Shown one piece after another: positions 39,544 through 49,500 of a stretch of DNA of 64,000 bases. The DNA is from Brevibacillus_D fluminis_A (GTDB taxonomy: Bacteria > Bacillota > Bacilli > Brevibacillales > Brevibacillaceae), in assembly GCF_052072235.1 (NCBI RefSeq), contig NZ_CM125436.1:2226001-2290000 (forward strand). Reading direction: 5' to 3'. Position 1 is the stretch's first letter; every line of letters begins with the position of its first letter. The notes under the pieces are model-generated. The model was not told the DNA's origin. It saw only the letters and a list, made by a program, of their open reading frames with translations, and searched no databases. Position numbers and translations under genes: made by a program.

Positions 39544-41571
39544 TTACTTGACGTGCGCTACGGTAGGGACGTCCGCGCTCAACGTTTGGAACGTATAGCC
39601 TTGCTGCTTCAAAAACGCGATGACAGCGGGGAGCGCTTCAACCGTCGGCATTTTCGGCGTGGCATCATGCATCAAAATCACGACCTGCTGCTTTTTCTTG
39701 ACCTGCTGCTTCACCTGCAGAAGGGCGGAGGCGGCCGTGTAATGATTGGTCGAGGCATCGCCGTTGCTGACGTTCCAGTCGATGAAATGATAACCTTTTT
39801 GGTTCATCTCCGCTTTGATGGCGCCCATGACCGGTTTGGCTTTGCTATAGTGCGCAGGATCTTGATATTTCAGGCTGACCGTGTTCGTGCTGCCACCCGG
39901 ATAGCGGAACACCGTAGGCTCGATCCCGATGGCGTTTTTGATCATCTTGTTGCCGAGTTCCAGGTCTTTCAGGAACGCGTCCGGACTTTTGTAGATCGTC
40001 TGGTAGTTATGCGAATAGGTATGGCCGCCGATTGTGTGGCCTTCCGCGAGCGCGCGCTGCAAGATTTGCTCTCTTCCCTTCACGTTCCGTCCGACGACGA
40101 AGAAAGTCGCTTTGATGTTATCCTTCTTTAAAATGTCAAGGATTTTCGTCGTTACGGGAGACGGTCCGTCGTCAAAGGTCAGATACGCCACTTTTCCGGC
40201 AGGTTTTGTCTGCGGAGCAGTCGCTGCAGGCGGTTTTGTCGCCGGGGCGCTGGTGCCGGGCGTCGTGGCTGTCCCCGGATTGCCCGGCGCGGCTGGCTTC
40301 GGCTGCTGATACGGACGGAACAGCTTTGCCGGTGCCGCAACGACCGGTTTGTTGTAGACAGGCGCCATGACGACATACGGTGTGTCGCTGTAGATCAGGT
40401 ACTTTTTGCGCAACTCTGCAAAAGCGGCGAGCTGCGGCGCATACGATTTGACGATTTGTTCAGGGCTGGCGTTTTGCTCCAGCAGCGCGGCAATCTTGTT
40501 CGTCCCCATTGCCAAGTCAAACGGGGTGGGGGCACCGTTGCTTTTCGGCAGCGTGAAATGTGCGAGCGAATGGGCATACGCGATGGCGTACAACCCTGTT
40601 TTCGCCGGATTGAACAGGCGGGCGTCAAAAATGTTCAGCCGTACGCCGCCGGAAGTACCGTGGGTCTCCGGAACGAATACGACGCCGGGAAGTCCCGCAA
40701 AATTCAAAAGGTTAGCAAACTGCTGGGAATCGATACCGGGACCACCGATCCAGGCGTAATGATCCTCTTGGGTCATGGCAAGCCCAGCTGTCAGGCCAGC
40801 GGCCATGCTGCCGATGACTGCCTGCAGGTCGGGCAGGTCAGGCGTACTTGGCACCCACGCCAAACCGGTGTCGGCAAATTGCTTGCTGCGCGTATATCCT
40901 TCCATCGGGATGACGATGAGGTGGGCGCCGATTTCGCGGTTGAAAAACTGGGCCAGCTCGCCGATGGTCATGCCGTGCGCAAGCGGCAGGTTGTCGATGC
41001 CGATTGCGGATCGGTAAGGGTCTTCAAGGACAGGCCCCTCCATCGTGATTCCGCCGAGCGGGTTGGGGCGGTCCAGAACGATGACCGGTTTGCCGGCGTC
41101 CCGCGCTGCCTGCAGGTAGATGTACAAACTGGCGAGATAAGGAGAAGTACGTGATCCGGAATCCTGCAAGTCTACCAGGAACACGTCGATATTGCCAAAC
41201 ATCGCTTTGGCAGGCGCTGCGGTTTTTGCATTCAGGGAGTAGACGGGAATGTGGAGCGCAGGATGCGTATAGGACGCTTTTTCCTGATTCGCTGTGGTTT
41301 TTCCATCCAAACCGTATGCAGGGGCGAATAAAGCATGCAAGGAAACGGAGGGAATCTGCCGCATCAGGTCAATGGTGCTGGCACCCGTGCTGTCGACACC
41401 GGTCTGATTGGTCAGGAGGCCAATGCGCTTTCCTTGGAGCAGCTGCATGAAGTGATTTTGCAGCACTTCATTGCCCAGTTTGATCGAGGCGGAATTTGCA
41501 AACCCGCCATTTGGAGGAATCGTTGCCAGAATGGCGACCAGCATGAAAAACACCAATAATTTCTTAATCAT
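39544..41571 (-). CDS. NamZ-like (DUF1343) domain fused to a polysaccharide deacetylase
   Basis: 675 residues. After a signal peptide (MIKKLLVFFMLVAILATIPP), residues of about 25-400 form a DUF1343/NamZ domain (GKRIGLLTNQTGVDSTG, IDVFLVDLQDSGSRTSPY, VIVLDRPNPLGG). A P/A/T-rich linker of about 50 residues precedes a NodB deacetylase domain (about 465-675): AYLTFDDGPSP, GHTIGGHTYSHNY, FRYPGGSTN and ILMHDAT. NamZ proteins are exo-beta-N-acetylmuramidases, while NodB domains remove N-acetyl groups from peptidoglycan or chitin. The usual PEHG motif reads APAYG here, so the first domain may only bind sugar. GAGG 8 bases upstream selects the second ATG. Confidence 0.9.
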   Translation of the reverse strand: MIKKLLVFFMLVAILATIPPNGGFANSASIKLGNEVLQNHFMQLLQGKRIGLLTNQTGVDSTGASTIDLMRQIPSVSLHALFAPAYGLDGKTTANQEKASYTHPALHIPVYSLNAKTAAPAKAMFGNIDVFLVDLQDSGSRTSPYLASLYIYLQAARDAGKPVIVLDRPNPLGGITMEGPVLEDPYRSAIGIDNLPLAHGMTIGELAQFFNREIGAHLIVIPMEGYTRSKQFADTGLAWVPSTPDLPDLQAVIGSMAAGLTAGLAMTQEDHYAWIGGPGIDSQQFANLLNFAGLPGVVFVPETHGTSGGVRLNIFDARLFNPAKTGLYAIAYAHSLAHFTLPKSNGAPTPFDLAMGTNKIAALLEQNASPEQIVKSYAPQLAAFAELRKKYLIYSDTPYVVMAPVYNKPVVAAPAKLFRPYQQPKPAAPGNPGTATTPGTSAPATKPPAATAPQTKPAGKVAYLTFDDGPSPVTTKILDILKKDNIKATFFVVGRNVKGREQILQRALAEGHTIGGHTYSHNYQTIYKSPDAFLKDLELGNKMIKNAIGIEPTVFRYPGGSTNTVSLKYQDPAHYSKAKPVMGAIKAEMNQKGYHFIDWNVSNGDASTNHYTAASALLQVKQQVKKKQQVVILMHDATPKMPTVEALPAVIAFLKQQGYTFQTLSADVPTVAHVK

Positions 41572-41936
41572 AAGCATGTCCTCTTCCCCTAAAAATCTGT
41601 CGCTTTCTGTCTCTTAATTGTAATCCGTTTTGACGAAAAATGGGGACGAAAACGGCTCTTTTCGCAAAAAAAGGTGAAAAGACCTATTTGGGCTCGAATG
41701 CCCATTCCTGTCTTGCCAAAAGGCTTTGATCCTCCTATACTCTGTAATGGAGTCAATCAAGTCAGACACCCGGAAGAGCCAGGTGCGTCTTCCGCCATCA
41801 TGCCACTTGAAACGATCTTTTTCTTCCGCCGGTGAGAATCGCTCATCGGCAATTTCTTTTGATACGCACAAAAAATACGTTTACGGCAAAAAGAGAAAAA
41901 ATGCCGTAAACGTATTTTTATTGAAAAACACGCAGC
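41572..41936. other. Intergenic stretch upstream of the fusion gene
   Basis: 365 bases with no supportable gene. It holds the ribosome binding site of the fusion gene, no clear promoter, and the bidirectional terminator at 41873-41919. An open frame on the minus strand at 41614-41871 lacks a ribosome binding site and any recognisable sequence. Confidence 0.7.
41873..41919. terminator. Strong bidirectional terminator
   Basis: A 15-base or longer perfect stem: TACGTTTACGGCA pairs with TGCCGTAAACGTA around an A-rich loop, with AAAA/TTTT flanks on both sides. It ends the minus-strand dehydrogenase/CoA-transferase operon. Confidence 0.9.
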
Positions 41937-43133
41937 TTATTCTTCGAACGGCCAAGCGGGGAGCATTTTGGAAAGCGGTTTGTCGCTTCGGTAGCCCAAG
42001 GCATATTCGGCTTGCATGATCGTATGGATTTCGCGCGTGCCCTCGTAAATGACCGGCGCCTTGGAGTTGCGCAAAAAGCGCTCAACCGGGTATTCGTTGG
42101 AGTAGCCGTATGCACCATGGATTTGGACGGCATCGTTGGCTGCTTCAAAGGCAGCGTCACAGGCGATCCATTTGGCCAGAGACGTTTCCTGCGTATTGCG
42201 CTTGCCTTCGTTTTTGAGCCAGCCTGCACGGTACACGAGCAGCTGCGCAATTTCGAGATTGGCGGCCATTTTGGCGATCATTTGCTGGACGAGCTGGTGC
42301 TTGCCGATTTCCTTGCCGAATGTTTTGCGTTCATGGCAGTATTTCACGCTTGCCTCGAGGCACGCATCGATCAGTCCGCATGCGCCCGCCGCGACGGTGA
42401 AGCGTCCGTTATCCAATGCAGCCATGGCGATTTTGAAGCCTTCGCCTTCCTGGCCGAGCAAGTTTTCTTTCGGCACCCGGACGTCCTCCAGAAATACTTC
42501 GCCCGTATTGCCCGCGCGAATGCCGAGCTTGCCCTTGATCGCTTTCGTTGTGACGCCGGGGAAGGTGCGCTCGACGATAAAGCAGCTGATTCCATGATGC
42601 TTCAAATCAGGATCGGTCTTGGCGAAAATCAGGAAATTGTCGGCTACATCGCAAAGGGAAATCCACGTTTTCGACCCGTTCAGCACATAACTGTCACCGT
42701 CGCGGCGTGCGGTTGTCAGCATGGCGGCGACATCGGACCCAGCATTCGGCTCTGTCAGGCCGAATGCGCCGAGCTTTTCGCCTTTTGCCTGTGGGACCAG
42801 ATACTTTTGCTTCTGGGCTTCCGTGCCCCACTGCAAAAGCGTCATGCTGTTAAGCCCTGTATGGACCGAGACGGCCGTACGAAACGCGGTGTCGCCGCGT
42901 TCCAGCTCCGCGCAAATGATGGCGAGCGTATTGTAATCCATGCCTGCGCCGCCATATTGCTCAGGGATGCAGGAGCCCATCAGAGACAGGTCTGCCAGTC
43001 GCTTCAGGACACTCGGCTCAAAATGGCCGTCGGCGTCCCATTTTTGAATGTACGGGATGATTTCCCGATCGACAAAGGTGCGCACCATTTTTTTCACTTC
43101 TGCTTGTTCAGGGGACAGGGAAAAATTCAGCAT
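41937..43133 (-). CDS. Glutaryl-CoA dehydrogenase-like acyl-CoA dehydrogenase
   Basis: 398 residues with all ACAD domains (LGAFGLTEPNAGSDVAAM, NGSKTWISLCDVADNFLIFA, VQIHGAYGYSNEYPVERFLRN). The catalytic glutamate is in VIYEGTREIHTI. The segment FRTAVSVHTGL corresponds to the YRSAMSVQSSL stretch of glutaryl-CoA dehydrogenase. Its arginine contacts the substrate carboxylate there, so a dicarboxylyl-CoA substrate is likely. It is followed upstream in the operon by a CaiB-type CoA transferase, 13 bases apart. Together they could turn glutarate into crotonyl-CoA. Isovaleryl- or other acyl-CoA substrates remain possible. Confidence 0.88.
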   Translation of the reverse strand: MLNFSLSPEQAEVKKMVRTFVDREIIPYIQKWDADGHFEPSVLKRLADLSLMGSCIPEQYGGAGMDYNTLAIICAELERGDTAFRTAVSVHTGLNSMTLLQWGTEAQKQKYLVPQAKGEKLGAFGLTEPNAGSDVAAMLTTARRDGDSYVLNGSKTWISLCDVADNFLIFAKTDPDLKHHGISCFIVERTFPGVTTKAIKGKLGIRAGNTGEVFLEDVRVPKENLLGQEGEGFKIAMAALDNGRFTVAAGACGLIDACLEASVKYCHERKTFGKEIGKHQLVQQMIAKMAANLEIAQLLVYRAGWLKNEGKRNTQETSLAKWIACDAAFEAANDAVQIHGAYGYSNEYPVERFLRNSKAPVIYEGTREIHTIMQAEYALGYRSDKPLSKMLPAWPFEE

Positions 43134-43146
43134 GTCACGATTCCTC

Positions 43147-44334
43147 CTAAATGATTTGATTGCGTTTCATTTCATCAATCTGCCGTTCGGAATAGCCAAG
43201 CTCGCGCATGATGCTGTCGGTGTGCTCACCATGGAGGGGAGGATGCCGCCGCATTTCGACCGGTGTACGGGAAAGCTTGAACGGGCTTCCGACCAGCCGG
43301 ATGTGCTCTGCGGTCGGGTGTGCCATTTCAACCACCATCTCGCGCGCCGCTACCTGCGGATCGGCAAACAAGGTGTCGAGCGTATGGATCGGCCCGTTTG
43401 GAATGTCGGCCCGATCGAGCGCTGCAAGCCACTCTGCGGCAGGGCGTCTGCACAGCTGCCGGGTGATGAGCGGAATCAGCTCGCCGCGATTGCGCACCCG
43501 GTCGGCATTGGCGGCAAATCGTTCATCGCTGGCCAGCTGCGGCATGCCGATGATTTCGGCAAAACGGGCAAACTGGCGATCATTGCCGACCGCGACGACG
43601 ATGTCGCGATCCTGGGTGGGGAATACTTGGTACGGGACGATGTTCGGATGCTGGTTGCCCAGCCGCTTCGGCACTTGGCCGGAGATCAGATAGTTGCTGG
43701 CCACATTGACCAGCGCGGCGATTTGCGAATCAAACAGGGAGATGTCGAGGCTTTGCCCCAGTCCCGTCCGGTCGCGGTCATGCAGGGCTGCAAGGATGGC
43801 GACAGCCGTATGCAAGCCGGTCAAAATATCGGCGATGGCAACCCCTGTTTTCATCGGAGCGCCCTCTGGCTCGCCGGTGATGCTCATCAGTCCCGCCATC
43901 GCCTGGATCATGAAGTCGTAGCCCGGCGCTTCTTTGTACGGGCCGTTTTGACCAAATCCGGTGATGGAGGCCATGATGAGCTGCGGGTTTTCCTTGTGCA
44001 GCACGTCAAAGCCTAGCCCCCATTTCTCAAGGGTGCCGCTCTTGAAGTTTTGCACCAGCACATCGCTGCGCAGGGCCAGCCGTTTCAAAACGTCCCGGCC
44101 CTGCTCGCTCTTCAAATCGAGCGTCAAGGCACGCTTGTTGCGATTGGCGCAAAGGTAGTAGGCGCTCTCGCCACCGGTAAACGGCGGCCCCCAGGTGCGG
44201 GTTTCATCGGGGGAGCGTGGTCCCTCCACCTTGATGACTTCCGCACCCAGATCGCCCAGCATCATCGTGCAAAACGGGCCAGCCAACACTCTGGACAAAT
44301 CAAGAATGGTGATACCCTCCAACGCGCCTGCCAC
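43147..44334 (-). CDS. CaiB/BaiF family (class III) CoA-transferase
   Basis: 395 residues. The N-terminus LEGITILDLSRVLAGPFCTMMLGDLGAEVIKVE is diagnostic in part (VLAGPFCTMMLGDLGA); the catalytic aspartate lies in KEAPGYDFMIQAMAGLMS. Class III enzymes transfer CoA between dicarboxylic or other acids. Next to a glutaryl-CoA dehydrogenase-like gene, succinyl-CoA:glutarate transfer is the best guess. AAGGAGGG lies directly against an ATG at 44340, so GTG 44334, 6 bases away, is the better start. First gene of the minus-strand operon. Confidence 0.9.
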   Translation of the reverse strand: MAGALEGITILDLSRVLAGPFCTMMLGDLGAEVIKVEGPRSPDETRTWGPPFTGGESAYYLCANRNKRALTLDLKSEQGRDVLKRLALRSDVLVQNFKSGTLEKWGLGFDVLHKENPQLIMASITGFGQNGPYKEAPGYDFMIQAMAGLMSITGEPEGAPMKTGVAIADILTGLHTAVAILAALHDRDRTGLGQSLDISLFDSQIAALVNVASNYLISGQVPKRLGNQHPNIVPYQVFPTQDRDIVVAVGNDRQFARFAEIIGMPQLASDERFAANADRVRNRGELIPLITRQLCRRPAAEWLAALDRADIPNGPIHTLDTLFADPQVAAREMVVEMAHPTAEHIRLVGSPFKLSRTPVEMRRHPPLHGEHTDSIMRELGYSERQIDEMKRNQII

Positions 44335-44363
44335 GAGCATCCCTCCTTTTGGAAAAAACAAAA

Positions 44364-44405
44364 AGCCAGTCAAACCGAGGTCGTCAAACCACGGTCGAAC
44401 TGGCT
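44364..44405. other. Hairpin in the divergent region between CoA-transferase and HD-GYP genes
   Basis: AGCCAGT (44364-44370) pairs with ACTGGCT (44399-44405) with an inner ACCG/CGGT. It is just upstream of the CoA-transferase ribosome binding site on the minus strand. It could be a leader hairpin or operator. The rest of this 290-base gap shows no feature. Confidence 0.4.
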
Positions 44406-44626
44406 GTCATTCGCGGACTGTCTTTCGAGCAGAAAGATCAAGCGAAAGTAGGCAGTTAATTTGAATAATTCAGAACATACCATCATTATGTACAATCCGG
44501 GGAAAGATGTCAACACGCCCGATCGTTTTTCTTTGGCAGAATTTTCAAGAGTATTGCCATCCAATTGCGGAAATGCAGAAAACATTTTACAATATAGATT
44601 ATTCTTATGAAGACCGAGGTTGCACC

Positions 44627-45709
44627 ATGCGACTAACATCTATCCACAAAGTCATCGTTGGCGAACAAATCGCAAAACCGATTTACAGCGCGTCGGGAAT
44701 TACGTTGATCGGTGAGGGCGTGCATTTGACCCAGCGGATGATTGACCGCTTAAAATTGGCGAACATAACGCATGTATATATCAAGGACAAGCGCTTTGAA
44801 GATCTGGTTATCCCCGAGGTTGTCAGCGAACAGACACGCCGCGAAGCCATGGGGACGATTCTCCAAACGTTCCAGGCCTTTCAGACACAGCCTGCCACTT
44901 CTTACTGCAAACCGATCCAAACCGATCTGGGCCGCGCGTTTCGCAATGTGATGGGTTCCCTGATCGACGAGCTGAAGCATAACGAAACAGCGCTTTCGCT
45001 GCTGGGCAGTGTTTGCGGATTTGATCATTACGTGTTTACACACTCATTTCAGGTAACGCTCTATGCGATCACGGTCGCATTGCGAAAAGGGTTCAATCAG
45101 AAGGAATTGATGGAAATCGGCCTTGGCGCCATTTTGCACGACATCGGCAAAATGATGGTGCCGTATGAAATTTTGTCCAAACCCGGTCGGCTGACCGAAG
45201 AAGAGTTTTTCCTGATGAAAAAACATGCTGAATACGGTTTTGAAATTTTGCGCAGGCAAGATAATTTGTCGCTCTTGACCGCCCATTGCGCCTTTCAGCA
45301 TCATGAGCGCTTTGACGGCAGCGGGTATCCGCGCAACCTGACAGACCTTGAAATCCATCCGTATGCAAAAATCATCGCGATCTGCGATGTTTATGATGCG
45401 CTGACCAGCAACCGGACTTACCGAAACGCCATGCTTCCGCATGAAGCGATCGAAGTTTTGTACGCGGGGGTGGGCACCAACTTTTCCAAGGAGCTGGTCG
45501 AAGATTTCAAAGGCACGGTCGCGCTTTATCCGCTCGGCATCAGCGTGGTGCTGACCACAGGCGAAACGGGCGTCGTGATCAATAACCGGGCAGAGCTGTC
45601 GAGCCGGCCGCTGCTTCGGATCTACAAGGGGCCGGACGGTCAGGCGATCGAGCCGTATGAGCTGGATCTGGCGAAAAACCTGCATATCATGATCGCTTCA
45701 TGTGAGTAG
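44627..45709 (+). CDS. HD-GYP domain phosphodiesterase
   Basis: 360 residues. An N-terminal domain (IVGEQIAKPIYSASGITLIGEGVHLTQ) of the type often before HD-GYP is followed by the metal-binding core: HSFQVTLYAITVA, AILHDIGKMMVP near residue 168, HHERFDGSGYPRNL near 232, and ICDVYDALTSNRTYR. HD-GYP enzymes hydrolyse cyclic di-GMP to GMP. The intact HD and GYP motifs suggest activity. ATG 44627 follows GAGGTTG at 44616-44622; no membrane segment, so cytosolic. It is followed by the YhcN-like gene but separated by a hairpin. Confidence 0.92.
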   Translation: MRLTSIHKVIVGEQIAKPIYSASGITLIGEGVHLTQRMIDRLKLANITHVYIKDKRFEDLVIPEVVSEQTRREAMGTILQTFQAFQTQPATSYCKPIQTDLGRAFRNVMGSLIDELKHNETALSLLGSVCGFDHYVFTHSFQVTLYAITVALRKGFNQKELMEIGLGAILHDIGKMMVPYEILSKPGRLTEEEFFLMKKHAEYGFEILRRQDNLSLLTAHCAFQHHERFDGSGYPRNLTDLEIHPYAKIIAICDVYDALTSNRTYRNAMLPHEAIEVLYAGVGTNFSKELVEDFKGTVALYPLGISVVLTTGETGVVINNRAELSSRPLLRIYKGPDGQAIEPYELDLAKNLHIMIASCE

Positions 45710-45735
45710 GCAAAGAGGAGAATCTTAACTCGGCT

Positions 45736-45780
45736 AAAGTCACCGCACAAGCACCATCCTACTGGTGAGGAGGTGACTTT
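45736..45780 (+). promoter_or_regulatory. Hairpin masking the ribosome binding site of the YhcN-like gene
   Basis: AAAGTCACC (45736-45744) pairs perfectly with GGTGACTTT (45772-45780), three bases from the ATG at 45783. The Shine-Dalgarno GGAGGTGA (45769-45776) lies mostly in the 3' arm. An inner hairpin CACCA/TGGTG is possible. Folding would block ribosome binding. Confidence 0.6.
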
Positions 45781-45782
45781 CG

Positions 45783-46403
45783 ATGAGGGGCATCGTCATT
45801 GCATTGCTGCTCGCACTTACCATTACCTCTGTGGCCATTTTCTATCCGGACAAGGAAGGGGCACGGGGGCCGCAGCAACTCCCTAAGTCAAAATTTGAAA
45901 CGTACGGGTACAACTATAACGGTTCCGGTTTGGGTGTGGATAAAGGGGTAGCCCATCTGTACATGCAGGAGTCGAGGAAACGGATGGAGCCGGGATTGAT
46001 CGATCAGCTGGAGAAACGGGCGGAGTCATTGCCAGGTGTGCTCGACATCAAAATAGTCGCGTATTTGGACAACCTGATCGTCGGCGTGCTGACGGACGGT
46101 CGGAATCATACAGATATGCGCAATACGGCCCACCCTCACCCGGACAAGCGGAGGACTTCTGCCACGCGCATGAATGAGACGACAGACGGCTTCCACAAGG
46201 ACATCATCCGCGTCCTGCGCCCTCGACTGCAGGCGGAATCCCGCTACAACAACATTTATATCGCCACGCAGCCGGCAATGTACGAGCGGATCAGCGATTT
46301 GCACCAACGCATCCATCGGGGTGAAAAGCTGACCGATGATGAGTTCATTTCCCTGTTGAATGATATGGGCTACGTTACCAGAGGCTACAATCTGGTGGAT
46401 TGA
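45783..46403 (+). CDS. YhcN/YlaJ-like membrane-anchored protein
   Basis: 206 residues. A single N-terminal membrane segment (IVIALLLALTITSVAIF) with no lipobox cysteine, then a domain resembling the YhcN/YlaJ sporulation lipoproteins. The domain reads LIDQLEKRAESLPGVLDIKIVAYLDNLIVGV, then DIIRVLRPRLQAE and NNIYIATQPAMYERISDLHQ. Those proteins are found in the spore coat/cortex region; a role in sporulation or germination is inferred. A variable insert rich in H, T and R lies at about residues 108-135. GGAGGTGA sits in a hairpin before ATG 45783. Confidence 0.7.
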   Translation: MRGIVIALLLALTITSVAIFYPDKEGARGPQQLPKSKFETYGYNYNGSGLGVDKGVAHLYMQESRKRMEPGLIDQLEKRAESLPGVLDIKIVAYLDNLIVGVLTDGRNHTDMRNTAHPHPDKRRTSATRMNETTDGFHKDIIRVLRPRLQAESRYNNIYIATQPAMYERISDLHQRIHRGEKLTDDEFISLLNDMGYVTRGYNLVD

Positions 46404-46513
46404 CAAAGGCAAGCGGCCATTACCATCGAGCTTTTCGATCGGGACTGGTCGTTTTTGCATGTAAAGCGTTTGCAGGAATTCCCGGGGAAAAAGGGAATAT
46501 GGTAGGTAAGGTA

Positions 46514-49500
46514 ATGAGGAGAGTGAGCGAGCGGATGAAGCCTACCATGATGCTTTCAAAGCTGACCTTGCCACGCATTCAGGTCCATATCTGGCGACGT
46601 CCACGATTGGCCCGGAAAATTCGTGGCCTTTTAGCCAATCCGGTGTCGCTTGTCGCAGCGGGCGCGGGTTTTGGCAAAACTGCAGCGATGGCAACGTATG
46701 TCGCCGATCAGCACATTCCAGCCTGCTGGTATCGAATCGATCAGGAAGATACCGACCTTCCTGTTTTTATTGCTTATCTTGTGGAAGCCGTGCGAGTGCG
46801 GTTTCCGGAATTCGGGGCATCGCTTAAGCAGCATATCGAGGAACAGCGCGGTCAGGTGCCTGCAGAGGCATTTGTTCGTGAATGTGCGGCCCTGTTCTGC
46901 AATGATGCTGCCAAGCTGGGAGACGACCTTCTGCTTGTAGTGGATCAATACCATCACGCGCTCACGGTGAGTGCTGTGGATTCGTGGATGCAGCAGGTGC
47001 TTTTGCATCTGCCGGCGAATGCCCGGATCGTCGTGATTTCCCGTGTCGCTCCGAATTGGAGCTGGTTTGCGGCAAGCAGGCTGCGTGGAGAAGCAGGGGA
47101 AATCACGGAAGCCGATTTGCGGTTCACAAAAGAAGACATGCGCGAATGGCTTCAGGGAGACTATAGCTATGAGATCGCGGAAGAAGATCTGGCGCTGCTG
47201 GAGCAATGGACGGCAGGGTGGATCGTCGGCTTGCGCTATTTGGCTGAGCATGTGATGGAAGGGCAAACGATACCGGAGCTTCTTGGCGAGCACTCGGTTG
47301 TGCGCAAAGAATTGCTGTGCTACTGGGATTCGGAGGTCGTGCTGCCATTATCGGAGGACATGCGGTCGTTTCTGCTCGACGGGGCGGTTTGCGATGTGTT
47401 GACAAAGCAAAAATGGATGCACCTTTTCCGGCAAACGGAATCGTTTGACCGCTTGTTTGAAGAGGCGAAGCGCAGGCGCCTGCTGTTTGCCGATACGCGA
47501 GAGCAGGAGTGGACGTATCATCCGCTTTTGCGCCAGGTGTTGATGCAAAAGCTGATGGCACAGCCCGAACATTTTCAGCAGCTCTCGATGCGGATTGCCC
47601 GGTTCGAGGCGCAAGCCGGCAGAACGCTTGATGCCCTCGAGCATTTGCGGCGCGTCGAGGCGTGGGAGGAGATTGGCGAGCTGCTTGCGGATTGCGGCAA
47701 TGAAATGCTGCAGACCGGCCAGCTTGATCCGCTTTACAATTGGATTCTGGCGCTGCCTGTTGAATCGAAAGAACGTTTCCCGCTGCTGTGGTATTACCAA
47801 GGCGAAATTGAACGTTCGCGCTGCGTCTACCCGCAAGCGCTTTCCTCCTATGGGCGCTATATCGAACGCTGCGAGGAGGCGCATGACAACATCGGCATTT
47901 GCCGGGGCTTGGAAGGGCAAGCGCGCGTGCATTTGGACAGTGTCCAAGGCTTGAAGGCGGAGCTTTTGCTCAAACGGGCGGTCTCGATGCTGAATCCGGG
48001 GGACGATGACATTCTTGCAGCACGCTTGTACAGTCTGCTCGCTGAGGTGTATACGAACCGGGGGAATACGGGTCTCGCCAGCCACTGGATCGAGCGCACC
48101 CGCGAGCTGGAGCAAAAAGCCGAGCTGGAAGGCGAGGCCCGCCTCCTGTTCCGCACGGGCCGCATGCAGGCGGCGATTCAACTGCTGGAAAAGGCGTGGC
48201 AACCTGACAAACAGGAGGGAACGGTCGCGCTGACCCGCTCGTACCGGGAAACGTCCCTCGTACTGGCTTTTGTCTATGCCATGACGGGTGAACGGGAAAA
48301 AGGCATCATCGTTTCCGAAAAGGCAATCGAACTGGGCAAAGCCGCCAATTCGCCGTTTGTCGAGGCGTACGGTTATATTCGCAAGGCCCATTCCGCCTTG
48401 CTGCACAAGGAAAAGTCAGTTGAAGAGATTCGCGCCTTGTATCAGGGGGGACTGGCGATCCTCGAAGAGATCAATTCCAATCGGGGGAAAGCAGAAACGC
48501 TGATGGGCCTCACCTTGCTGTATGCCACGGAAAAATCGCTCGATGCGGCGTTGGCTTGCGCCGAGCGGGGACTGCAGGAAACCGCCGTCATCCAGGATGA
48601 CTGGGTCGATGCCTTGATACGGCTGGGGATGGGCATCGCATATGCGAACTGCGACGAATATGCGTTGGCAGAGCCTGTGTTTTTGCAATGTGTCGAACGA
48701 TTCAGCCAGTGCGGAGACATTTTCAACCTGGCGATCTGCAGGCTTTGGCTCAGCTACCTGGCTTACAAACGGGAAGACTGGAACAGCTTCGTTCCGACGG
48801 TTTCCGCTGCGCTCACCGCGATTCAGGCGGGGGAGTACCAGTTTTTGCTGCAGCGTCCGACGATGTTTACGCCAACAGGTGTGCAGAAGCTGCTGCCGAT
48901 TCTCATCGAAGCGCAAAAGCGGCAAGTTCAGCCGAATTACGTCTCGCAGCTGCTGACAGAGCTGGGGCTGCAAAACGTCGCGTTTCACCCCGGTTATACG
49001 CTGCGGATCACGACGCTGGGGAGTTTCCGGATTTGGCTCGATCAGCGAGAGCTTGGCGAGCGGGCCTGGCAGCGCGGCAAAGCAAAGCTGTTGTTCCAGC
49101 TGCTGCTGACGCGGAGGCACAATTTGTTGGCGCGTGAGGAGATCATCGACCTGCTTTGGGCGGAACAGGACGAAGAGGCGGCCCAGCGCGATTTCAAGGT
49201 AGCGCTCAACGCCTTGAACAAAGCGCTGGAACCGAATCGGGAAGCGCGTGCAACCGCGTTTTTTATCCAACGCCACGGCTCATCGTACGGCTTTAATCTG
49301 GCCTCAGGCTATCAGCTTGATGCGGAGGAGTTCGAACGACTGGTTGTCTCCGGGCTGGCAGAGGCGGATCACAAGCAAGCGACCGCGCTTTTGGAAAAAG
49401 GCTTGGCGTATTATCAAGGCGAATATTTGCCTGACTGCCGCTATGAGGATTGGTGTATTGAAGAGCGGGAGCGGCTTGGCGTCTTGTATTTGCGCGGGGC

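Noticed and set aside
41614..41871. 85-codon minus-strand open frame in the gap before the fusion gene
   Set aside because: No ribosome binding site, no family resemblance, and composition unlike the neighbouring genes.
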